From contig JAYMGJ010000279.1 of assembly GCA_037178675.1 (NCBI GenBank), forward strand, positions 1 through 51,685: a DNA stretch of 51,685 bases, given 5' to 3'. This document shows, one piece after another, positions 20,751 through 30,780 of this stretch. This stretch comes from Scleroderma bovista (Eukaryota; Basidiomycota; Agaricomycetes; Boletales; Sclerodermataceae). The translations under genes and the position numbers were made by a program. The notes under the pieces were generated by a model. That model did not search any database and had not been told where the DNA came from. It was given only the letters and a program-made list of their open reading frames with translations. The first letter of the stretch is position 1. Every line of letters begins with the position of its first letter.

Positions 20751-22345
20751 CATACCTATAACAAAGAAAACAAATGGTATATGCACCCACTCAACGTGTG
20801 ATGCTTGAGTCCATTTCAAATCTCACATGGGTGGCTGTGCCATCTGTGCTTTAGTAAGTGCATGCGTTGATTGTAGATGGGGTTGACGGATCATCTGTCT
20901 CTCCAAAAGAATGGCTAGAAAAATAATATATTTTATTAGATGTGGCCGTGGACTGGAAGTTGTGATGGCCAGATGTGTTGCAGGGTGCAGTGAGTCCTGT
21001 TGAGGCATCACATGTGTCACTCATGTGACTTGGATCACCTGACTCCATTGGGGCCCTTATCTTGCTGTGGTCCACGTTGCAGCTCTTGTTGTCGTCCATT
21101 TTGACTGACCAAGGTAAGCCTTCGATTCCATCTGCATCTAGCTGACCTTTTTCTTCCTTTATGATCCACTGACGTCCCTTTTTACAGGTCTCCAAGTCCT
21201 TGCCATGCGGATCTCCACTTCGCCTGCAAACTGGCCCCTCCAAGTCATCTGTTTCACCTGTAGGAGGCACATTTTGAGTTGGCAGGTTAAGCGGTCGACT
21301 GTGGGCCCTTTGATAGGTATGTCCATCCCCATCCGTCCACTTTTCGTCACTCCTAACGTCTGTTTTGATTGTCTTGCCACCAAACTCGAATTTGGGGGTC
21401 AGGTCACCTTGATGGCACGATCTGCTTCGATTGGATGGATCAGATGCATTTACTGACTCGTTTACAGCTTCCTCTTGACCTTTCCACCCAGGTACTCGAG
21501 TGGTGAGCCCATTGGAGCTCCCCACAGTGCTCGTTGGCACCCTCAGCCCCACAGGTGAGTTTGAGCAGCCTTGGATGAAATGCGGCCCTATCCCACGTGC
21601 TAACCCTTCCATTTCTTCAGCAATCAGGTGTATTTCATCAATGGCAAGGTGGTTGAGGCTGTTTGTGCCTGCTCTTGCAGGCCTTCGGCGCTCACCATCG
21701 AGCTCGTCCATTTGTGGCTCAGACACTCAACTGCCATTTGTGCTTGCACTTACAGGCCTTCAGTTGAGAGTTCTGGGGTTGTATGCAGGATGGTTGATGC
21801 TAGATATGTCCCTTTGCGCCCTAGACTCGAGCACTCGGAGCATTCTGACCAGTAGCTTCTTTTTAGTGAACATTTCGCGCAGCGTGCAATTACCAGTGAT
21901 TAAGGGTGTAGGTGCCCAGTTCAGGGTATGGGCAACATGCAGGAGGATGTCTCCCCAGTGCCTGCTGATCCAATCAGCGTCCGTCAACATCATTTGGGCA
22001 GTTTCGAGTAGTCTGCTGGCTGTCTGTGCAGCTGCACTCTCGATTCCCGGTACGTGCTCATTTGCTACTTCGCAACTGATTCCTTTTGTGTTTAGGTAGG
22101 CTTGTAGGGTGTTGAAAGTCCCATTGCCAATGTCAGCTGTGTGGAAGTGAGCAGCACGCTCGCCCATTACAGTTTCGGCACGATCAAGATATTCCTAGGT
22201 AAATTTTAATATTTCCCCTTTAGACTTCATGAGTCTGACTACGACATGATGGGAATAGGTGTTGACGAAGGTGGCAAAGTAGTAGTTGCCTGTCCACATT
22301 GCCATATCAACAGGGCCACAAACATTCAAGTATGTTGTGTGCAGC
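20751..22345 (-). pseudogene. Ty1/copia integrase and linker remnant (copia-4)
   Basis: Minus strand. The integrase core CGPVDMAMWTGNYYFATFVN begins near 22320, then HTADIGNGTF (near 22140, normally SDNGxEF) and SAAAQTASRLLETAQMMLTDA...HWGDILLHVAHTLNWAPT (near 22000). The linker that normally joins integrase to reverse transcriptase follows (20851-21726, Ser/Pro/Gly/Asp-rich). TAG near 22197, TAA near 20850 and TGA near 20797 interrupt it. The pre-integrase zinc region is deleted at its left, and the reverse transcriptase is absent. Confidence 0.75.
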
Positions 22346-22362
22346 AGACATGGATCTTCAGA

Positions 22363-23729
22363 TCACGGAGGTGCCTTCTTGGCATAGGTTGCCTCATTGG
22401 GGTGTTGTGCTGTGGAGAGAATATACAGTGTGTCCTTTTTATATGTGGTTCTGATTGTCTCTTGACTGTTTGTTATTTGGCAGGATCGCACGCCAAAAAC
22501 AACTTGAAGGTTGTGCCTAGCAAGACACAAGATGGACAGTAAATTCTTGTCCAATACTGGGACATGATAGACGTCCCAGAGGGTTAAGACCCTTCGGCGA
22601 CCGTCTCCAATATATACCAATAGACGAATGTCTCCAGTTCCTGTTGCAGGGATGGTTCTGCTGTCCCCAAGACCAATGAGCTGGGGAGGCCACAATGGTT
22701 GATATGAATCGAATAAATGGTGTTCTGAGCACATGTGTGTGGACGCACCAGAATCAACGATCCAGTCCCTTTGAGTAGGGGTGCTGGCTAGTTGTTGTGC
22801 TATAAACAGACAGAGTGGAGGTGAGTGGGTTAGTCCCACTTTCGCGACATGAGCCACTAACTCCTTTTTCTCGTCCATTTTTTCTTTCGATGCATCATCT
22901 TTCTCCTTTGAGCGTTTGGTGGCTTTCTTCCAACACTCATCCTCGGTGTGGCCGTTTTTCAAGCAGTAAGTGCACGATTTCTTTCCTTTATCTTCCTTAT
23001 CCCCCTTTCCCTTCCCTTTCCCTTTAGGTTGTCCTGTTGTCTTCGCGGCGAGAGCTGTATGAGCAGAAGAAACCTTTCTCGACTTCTCTTTGATCAGGAC
23101 TTGATTTATTACAGTGTCCGTGTAAGTTTGTTGTTGGCAGCCATTAAAATGGTCTGCAGGGTGGAATATGAAGGTGGGAGCAAGATTACCATAGCAATCG
23201 CAATAAGAGAGTCTTTGAGCGGCTGGCCAAGTGTCTTCAGCACATTGGCCTTTTGCTGCATGGAGTTTAACTGGGTCTCCATAGACTCGTCGTCTGAGAG
23301 CGTGCTGCAGAAGAGCTCACTTATAAGGTATGCAATGGACTGTTTCCCTTTCCCCTCATAATGCTCACTCAACTTCCTCCAGGCTTCTGCAGACGACGTC
23401 GTGTACAGCACCCCACTAAGGGGTTCGTCCTTTAGGGTAAGAGTAATTTGGGTGTGGGCTTCTCAATCCTTTGAGAGCCACTCTTCGCTTTCGATCGGGT
23501 GAGTTGTCTCATCCAGCTGGGCTTTGTCTCCACTAACAATATTCCATAGGCCTCAGACACCTAAGACCATTCGGACACAAAATTTCCACATTTGAAAATT
23601 TGTTCTGTTGTTTTCCAGTGAAGGCATGTCATACAAATGACTTGAACCCACAGATTTGACTGCTGCCGATGTGGCTACAGTCGAAGACTTCATTTTCCCA
23701 GCCGTTGAAGCTAAGGATGGGCCAGACAT
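22363..23729 (-). pseudogene. Ty1/copia Gag-protease remnant (copia-4)
   Basis: The Gag start at 23729 (MSGPSLASTAGKMKSS) lies about 70 bp inside the LTR. UBN2-type Gag follows (LENNRTNFQMWKFCVRMVLG, LYTTSSAEAWRKLSEHYEGK, LGQPLKDSLIAIAM), then a CCHC knuckle CTYCLKNGHTEDECW (near 22980-22925) and protease DWIVDSGASTHMCSEHHLFD (near 22770, DSGAS intact). TGA stops near 23555 (LGV*GLW) and 23465 (SKD*EAH) both fit lost CGA codons. It is followed by the deleted pre-integrase region. Confidence 0.82.
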
Positions 23730-23802
23730 ATTTCGTGTAGGAATAGTTTGAATAGTGCCGGTGCTTGTCTAGTTTTATAAGCCAGCAGGGCTCATAACCT
23801 TT

Positions 23803-23991
23803 TGTTAGCTGGGTTGCACAGGGAACTAGACAGAGGCTATAAGCTCAGTGCTTTGTCTTCGAACACTGAGGTGAAAAGAATCCCTGAGCGGATGAAAAAT
23901 AGTCCGTGCTTATGTAAGGATACTCGCCATATGAATAAGGAAACTATCAGTAAGCCTAAGGAATGGTAGTGAAAGAATAGGAGTTTCAACA
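23803..23991 (-). repeat. Ty1/copia 5' LTR (copia-4)
   Basis: On the minus strand TGTTGAAACTCCTATTC ... CAACCCAGCTAACA, 189 bp, followed after three bases by GGTTATGAGCCCTG, the same primer-site phrase as at 5332. The Gag start lies shortly downstream. No matching 3' LTR is found near 20720, so the 3' half of this element is gone. The LTR abuts the 3' end of the Harbinger gene. Confidence 0.7.
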
Positions 23992-24011
23992 TATGTATGC
24001 AAAAAATGTGC

Positions 24012-25240
24012 TCAAGTTGTAATGGGCTGACCTCTTCGTGCCCATTTCCCAACATAATTGTCCCACATATCCTGTGCAATCCTGTCCCGCATAGCAGACA
24101 TCTGTGCATGATTAGATCTTGTAGGGACACCATCTGCAATTGAGCCAATTGAGCCTGGTGCCACGTCAGATTGTAGTGAAGCGGCTTCGATGTCATCCAG
24201 CTCTGCAGGATCCAACTTATGGATGATGTTGTGGATGTATGATAGAGCTGGCGGATGTGTGCTTGAATGTTCATGCCATATTGAGGGGGAACTACAAGGA
24301 TTCAGAACTGCCACTTCAGCACACCGATAATGCACTCAACTACATTGCAAAGCTGGGCATGATGGAGGTTAAAAACCTCCTGGGCGTTCACAGGCCTAAA
24401 AAATCTTAGTCAATGAAAAGAAAAGAAAAGAAAAGAAATACACACTGAGTTTGTGTGTGGCCCCACTCGGCCAAGTGGTATCATTGCCCACGGTATGGCA
24501 CCAACAACTGCAGGCAACTTGGAAACCCCACATCAGCAAGGTAATACTTACCTGCAAGGATAGCAAAATCGGACATCTGTGTGTCATGGTAAAGAGTTGC
24601 ATCAGCCATCGACCCTTCCCATCCACTGAGTATGTAGGTAAAGTTCATTTCAAAGTTGCAATAAACAAGACAGTTTTGAGATGTAAAGCCTTTGTGGTTG
24701 CAGCATGTATCTCTTTCATCTGCAGATGGAGTGCATGCGATATGGGTCCCATCAATAGCACCAATTGCATCTTCAAAGAACGGGTAGAATTTCAGATTGT
24801 TGCGAATAGTGGGAGGGATAGGATCATTGGTACGTGGTAGTTTCACATACTTCGAATATATGGGGGGCAAAGAGAATGCGTTTAGCATTTCTTTGAAATA
24901 CCTAGTATTTATTGTCAGGATTATAGGATAATACTGAATGAAAGACGTACTTTGAAATGGTTCCATTCAATCATTTCTCCTACGTGCCTCACTGATAGCC
25001 CAGTTACACATGTATAGAGGAAAATAGCAAGCTGCTCTTCAAGAGTGACCTTCTTTGAGTCAGTAAGCCCCCCACCCTGAAGTTCATTCAGAAGTGCTTG
25101 GAAAATGTGCTTGTGAACCACAAGTTCCATTCAGATCCTCTCAGGATGGCCATTCAGGAGTTCCTTGACCACCCTTGGCATCACTTTTTTGAGGTTCCCA
25201 CGGTCTTGAGACCTAGTTTCTTTGCACGAATGAATAGGTC
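24012..25240 (-). pseudogene. PIF/Harbinger transposase (DDE_Tnp_4), decayed
   Basis: Minus strand. The N-terminal part is KELLNGHPERI-stop-MELVVHKHIFQALLNEL and LEEQLAIFLYTCVTGLSVRHVGE. An intron (about 24905-24952, GTACGT...ACTAG) precedes YFKEMLNAFSLPPIY. The catalytic core has AIGAIDGTHI (first Asp, near 24755) and YYLADVGFP with LLVPYRG (second Asp, near 24520). A second intron (about 24394-24445) contains an AAAAG repeat, then VNAQEVFNLHHAQLCNVVECIIGVLKWQF holds the Glu. Three TGA stops (near 25126, 24479, 24308) are one step from CGA, and a frameshift lies near 24265; the C-terminus is ALSYIHNIIHKLDPAELDDI. No Myb-like partner gene or TIRs were found. Confidence 0.82.
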
Positions 25241-25299
25241 TCAGAGACCCCTTCCCTCCGCTATGGTCTCACTCATTTCCTGATGTAGATAGAGTGCCC

Positions 25300-26739
25300 C
25301 AATCCACTTATAGTGGGCCTCCTGGCAAGGTCCATTAGAGGGTTGCCAGAGGGTGTATTACTTGTAGATATGTACTAGTAAATACAGCAAATACAATCAC
25401 TAGATGAGCCTACCCACCCAGAATCCCTCCTGCAGCTGACCAGGGAGTCGTTGCCAAGGCAGGTGGGAATGATGTCATTGTCAATAAACTCGTTTACAGA
25501 AAACTGCGGTGTTACTGTGCAGTTCCCTAGATGTGCAACAACATTTACCAAATCAGGTAACCAGTCTGATCTCAATAGCCAATCACAAACAGAATAAGTG
25601 TCCTACTGAATCTAAAACATATAAAAAACACAAAATAACATAGGACACACACCATCTCGCGATCCAGTGAGGGTAGTTCCGAGACCCTCATGGCCATTAT
25701 GGCTTGTATGAATAATATTACAGCTACCCAACATCTCAGAGCCTCTGTACACTAGAATTAAACCAAAAGTCCTACATAGTGCAGCACTGAAACTTTGCCT
25801 ATTCAAGTTGTTCAATGGTGCAAGTTTTCATGCTTCATAGTTTTCATGGTCATAACAAATAGTATTTTATATAAAACTGGCCTTTACTTTTGTTAAAACA
25901 TTTGCACTACCATCAACAGACCACCAGGTAGTGTGTGTGATGTACTATTTCATGTTTTCTATATGTTTTCAAAGTCTGCACTTTTTTCAGACATTTTCCC
26001 ATGGCCTTCATATGTCATTTCACTTCCCCTGTTCCTCTACCTTGAAGTATACACTTAAGGATGATGTAGCATGTACTTAGGAGTATTTTACAACCATATG
26101 AATACCATCTAGAGTACTATTGGCATGTGTAGGGAGAGCCTCCAAGGATGGTATGTCAGAGTCTCTTGGGCACTCAACTAAGTATTTATTTATGGTCCTA
26201 TATACTTGGATTATGTATAAATATGAAATATACAGCATGTATGGAGGAGGGACAGGCCACAGGAGGGTAGGGATTTCTCAGAACAAAGGTGGGAATATTG
26301 TAACTAAAGAAATGTCCAAATGCGAACATGTTTTGGGAGTATTGATGCTCTTACTGCTTATGTAATACAAAAGAAAGCACTGTGAGGGTCTGCAGAGGTG
26401 CAACAGAGGGATATTGAGGTAATGCCAAAGTTACACAGATAAAATGAATGAATGTGTAATCAGCTGCCTAAATTCCAGTGCAGATGGTTGGTCTCTAAGA
26501 CCACTTCTTTACGGTAAAAGAACCCTATCTACTAGACTGCTATTGCTACCGAAATGTAGCACCTGAGGTGTCCTTGACCCACCCTTGCCCAGAGAGGATG
26601 GAAGTATGATAGGGGATAGGCTGCACCCTTTGGGTCCTAGTATGATCACCTCGGACACCTTTGCAGCTATATCAGATACTGTTAGAAGTTCCTGTCGATA
26701 TTGGGTGACAATCAGCATCAGCAAACCAACCCTTTTGCT
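25300..26739. other. Non-coding stretch
   Basis: AT-rich sequence with only short ORFs, no recognised domain, LTR end or strong repeat. A few lines (26740-26830) start to resemble foldback arms (CAGACTGGCCCAGCATTGCC). Confidence 0.5.
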
Positions 26740-28291
26740 TAGCCGAGCACCCAGTTTGGCAAGTCTGGCCCAGGCTTACACAGGGACAACAGACTGGCCC
26801 AGCATTGCCCAACAGTGACAGACACTCCAATTAATCCAGTAGAGTACATACAAGTAGCAACTTATAATACCAATAAAAAAAAGAGATCACACAAAAGTAA
26901 TAAGGCAAATCAGTTTTATTCCTAAGTCATATGAGTTCTAAGTAAACTAAGTAATAAATTTATTTGTTGTCGTCGTTGCATTGGTGGTGGTTGGTGTTGT
27001 CATTGTCGATGTGCTGGTGGCCGTTGTGGCCGTTGCCGTCATGTTGGTGGTCGATGACGCTGCTGGTAGTGGTTGCCATCGTCATCGTCATTGGTGGCCA
27101 CATCAGTGACACTGGTGGTGGTTGCATCAGTTGTCATCGGCATCGGTGGCCGTGTTGATGCGGGTGGTGGAGATGTCATCATTGTTGTTGTTGTTGACAC
27201 GGGTGGTGGTGGTCGCATCAACAATGGTGGTGGTGGGGACGTTGTCATCGTTGTCATTGTTGGTGGGCGTGTTGATGACGGTGGCAGTGGTTGTGTCAAT
27301 GATGACAGTGGTGGGGATGTCATTGTTGATGCAGGTGGTGGTGGTCGTGTCGACAACGGTGGTAGTGGGGACGTTGTTGTTGTTGTTGGTGGCCACGTCG
27401 ACAATGGTGGTGGGGCCATCGTCATTGTTGATGCAGGTGGCGGTGGTCACATTGACCATGCTGTTGGTGGGGACATCGTCGACGCTGGTGGTAGAGTGGT
27501 GGTGGCTGTGGTGGCTGTTGTTGTCACCATCGTTCGGGGTAGTGGTCAACGCATGATGGTGGCTGCTAGTGAGGTGTGTAGCGAAGTAGTAAATACTATT
27601 AGGAAATGTTGGTGGTTCAATATGCTGATATAATCATATACACAAACACACACATACACTCATACTTCAAAATTTTATCTAAGTCCCTCATTCTCACTCC
27701 TTCCACCCCTCCACCACCAGCATCAACGATGACAGCGGCCACCACCAACGTGCCAACAACGACAACCCCACCACCACCGTCGATGACGACATGGCCACCA
27801 CCACCCGCGTCGATGACAACGACATCCCCACCACCATCATCAACGCAGCCACTGATGACGATGATGATGTCCCCACCATTGTCATCAATGCGGCCACTGA
27901 CAACAACAACAACAATGTCTCCCATGACCATGACCACCTGCGTCAACGACCACCACTGCGTCAATGACAATGACAACAATGACCCCACCACTGTCGTCGT
28001 TGATGCGACCACAACAACCACCCGCATCAATGACAATGACAACAACAACCCCACCACAACCACCCGCGTCAATGATGACAACAACCCACCACCAGACCAC
28101 CCACGTCAACAAGACCCCACCACCGCCTGTGTCCGCGACAACAACAACAACATCCCCACCACCAGCATGGTCGATGCGACCACCACCCACCAGTGTCAAT
28201 GACATGGCCACCACCAGCAACGAAGACAATGACCACCCCACCACCTCTGTGTCAATGACGTGGCCACCAGCGACGACAGCAGTCACCCCCA
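26740..28291. repeat. Foldback structure FB4, main part
   Basis: A CAGACTGGCCCAG-type left edge, an AT-rich module to 26960, the GTC/GGTGGT arm 26961-27550, the centre 27551-27725 (AATATGCTGATATAATCATA, CACAAACACACACATACAC), then the GAC/CCACCA arm 27726-28291. The centre is the reverse complement of the FB3 centre. The structure continues at 30718-30778 and 33298-33480 after two later insertions. Confidence 0.78.
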
Positions 28292-28422
28292 CCGCTGTGC
28301 GCCTAAGTGAGGGAAGAGGTCAGAACAACCAACAACCAACACCAAATGACAGCAATATGCGAGTGGTGGTCTTCCTTTGCATTTCTGGTATTTAATCTCC
28401 TCAGGGGGATGTGCTGCACGCC

Positions 28423-28578
28423 TTCAGGCAGGATGCAGGAGGGAAGGGAAGGGCTTCTGATGGGGAAGGAATGCGACTGGGGATGGTATTGACTCCTCTT
28501 CAGGCAGGATGCAGGAGGGAAGGGAAGGGCTTCTGATGGGGAAGGAATGCGACTGGGGATGGTATTGACTCCTCTTCA
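28423..28578 (-). repeat. 76-bp tandem duplication in copy B
   Basis: TTCAGGCAGGATGCAGGAGG begins at 28423 and again at 28499, with the whole unit through GACTCCTC repeated. Copy A has one unit. Confidence 0.9.
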
Positions 28579-29701
28579 GCCTACCACAGTGGTTAGGAAG
28601 AGTCCTGGGATTGAAGAGCGATGATAGATTGATGACAGGGGTGATACAGCAGTGATGGAGCAGAGGGAAGCAAGGGGACAGTTCCTGCTTCAAGAATGCG
28701 ATGGACAGTGATGGGATAGAGTGGACAGTGATGCTAGACTGCGCTTCAGCCTAGAGAAATGATCAGATACAAGATATATCTGATAAACAACAATATAGGA
28801 GCTTTAGGCCAGCACTGAGTGACCTACAAGTCCAAAGACAGAGATAGAGCTTATAGACAGTGAGGGAGAGTGAATGTGGTCGCTTTATTGAGGGGGAAGC
28901 AGACACTTCCTTGCAGCCTTTGGCTGCTGGTTTATATACAGGAGGGGCTGTGGCCCTGTAAGCACAAATGACTAGGTGCTTGGTAAGAGATTGGTAAGAA
29001 ATTGGTAAGCGATTGATAAGCAGTGTAATCAGGCTGAGTCATCGATGGGGAGAGCCTGAACAAGCTGCTGAGCCAAGGGAAAGAGCAAAAACATAGGTAA
29101 AAAGGGGTGTATAACCAAGAATATGGAAAAATCATTGCATGGGGCCCAAAAGAGAGGGGGAGAAAGCATGGGATGAGTAGATCGAAGCTAAATGAGCATA
29201 TGCGATGACATAATGCATATGAATCATAGGGGCATGAGTCATGAATTGATAAGCAGCATGATAAGCATGATTTGAAGGATGATTGGTAAGTGATTGGTAA
29301 GGGGAGTAATGGGGATTAGTAATGCCAAGAGGGGATGAATAATGCGCAGCAGAGTGAGTCAGAGTGAGCCAGAGTGACTCTGTGTGACTCAGAAAGAAGG
29401 GAAGCACAACCTATGATTTATTGAACTTTAGATCTGGAGATGAGCTTCTGAAGCAGTGCCACTGATGGGAGTGGCTGGGGGATAATAAAAGAATTGATCC
29501 GACCAGAAGAGCAGTGTCAGGGGGCCTGGAATGACAAGTAGAGTCACAGCTGGTCACAGAGTGTCACAAATCCCTTGGATTGAGCTTCTGTAGAGCAAAA
29601 ACGCGAAATTTGGTGCTCCCGAAGTGCAGTCTTCCCTTGAGCAGTAAGGGGAAGGTTCTGTACTCTATTAGGGCTCCTAAGAAGGGTTCTAGAGCATTGT
29701 T

Positions 29702-30091
29702 TCATTCGTGTTTGTTGCGGGATAGCAGGGAAGAGAATCGCAAGTAGCGGATTCGACGTGTCCAGGGAAGCGAGATGAATGATAGAGGGAGATGGATGTG
29801 ACAGGACTCTGGGATGAAAGGACCATATGCAGAGGACTCAGGAGACACAGAGACGACCAGGTATGAATTTTCAAGTCTAACGATAGACTTGAGACGACCA
29901 AAGTATGTGCACGACGCAGGACTGACAAGGAGAATGCGCTGACCGAGAACAAGAGGGACTGAGGGAGCAGGCTGGGAAGATATGTACCAGACAGTACACA
30001 GGAGCTCAGGGAGAGGCTGTCCCAAGAGCAGGACATAGTTGAGGTCTGCTGCAATAGCGGAGAAACGTTCCAGAGAAAATGCGGACTCCAT
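29702..30091 (-). CDS. Conserved hypothetical ORF of TGCA-2k (copy B)
   Basis: 129 residues, MESAFSLERFSAIAADLNYV to LLSRNKHE, uninterrupted, same length and start as copy A. Differences from copy A include SLSVLRRAHT-region codons read as PASCTYFGRLKSIV. No recognised domain; function unknown. Confidence 0.5.
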   Translation of the reverse strand: MESAFSLERFSAIAADLNYVLLLGQPLPELLCTVWYISSQPAPSVPLVLGQRILLVSPASCTYFGRLKSIVRLENSYLVVSVSPESSAYGPFIPESCHIHLPLSFISLPWTRRIRYLRFSSLLSRNKHE

Positions 30092-30717
30092 AGTGAGTGA
30101 TGAAGCGGGTGTCTGGATTGCGGGTGGAATATCTCCGTGGGAAATGAACGGATTTACGTCGGAACTTGACAGGCAGATAGACCATGGTCTAGGCTCCATG
30201 ATGGTATAATCACATGATTGATAGCTTCAAAAATGGCAGAGCTATTCAAAATATCGGAATGCCGGCACTGGGTGCCTAAATTTGACATTTGGGCGCTAAA
30301 AATGATTCTTCCTTTTCTCCTTTGTTTCTCTATCGTTTCTTCTGCTTCTTTGGTTGTTCTGGTATGGGAGTTGGACTGCAGTAGGTTGCATTCCTCTCTC
30401 ATACTGAAATGATCATCAATCCTTGGATTCTTCTGCTTCTTGGCGGTTCTTGTGCGAGGGATGACTGCCAGACGATGGCATTCATCTCTTGCTCCAGGAT
30501 AGTCATTCTTGTGCGATAGATGGCTATGACAAGCTTGTATTCATTCTTCGCATAAGGATAGTCTTGACTTTGCGTGATATGGATAGCGAGGGCTGTCTGT
30601 ATCCCTCAAGTCGGGACAATCTTTCAACAGATCTTGGGTGTGCGTTCTTCGCATTAGTTTCATCGGCTAACTTTCTCCATGTCCACAGTACCAAACACGT
30701 TTGGTGCATGACACCGC

Positions 30718-30778
30718 CTGCCTTGATGCGCGACCATGCCCAGATGAGCTACCATCAACACAACGAAGACCCCATTAG
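30718..30778. repeat. FB4 continuation between copy B and pogo
   Basis: Sixty bases that read, reverse complemented, ATGGGGTCTTCGTTGTGTTG, the expected start of a GTC arm as in FB3 (AATGGGGGCAG at 16820). They join the GAC arm left of copy B to the end module right of the pogo element. Confidence 0.6.
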
Positions 30779-30780
30779 TA

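Larger units (their letters stand above)
28296..30713 (-). mobile_element. TGCA-2k element, full-length copy B (inverted)
   Basis: 2418 bp on the minus strand, from TGTCATGCACCAAACGTG at 30713 to TTAGGCGCACA at 28296. CCGC flanks it on both sides (28292-28295 and 30714-30717), a perfect 4-bp target duplication in the GAC arm of FB4. It is inverted relative to copy A, 8 kb away, and very similar over its whole length. It contains a 76-bp tandem duplication and the conserved ORF. Confidence 0.88.

Noticed and set aside
20751..23991. Search for a reverse transcriptase or 3' LTR completing copia-4
   Set aside because: No RVT_2 motifs and no copy of the 189-bp LTR near 20720; the element is only a 5' half.
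24420..24440. AAAAG microsatellite
   Set aside because: A simple repeat inside the second Harbinger intron; no further meaning.
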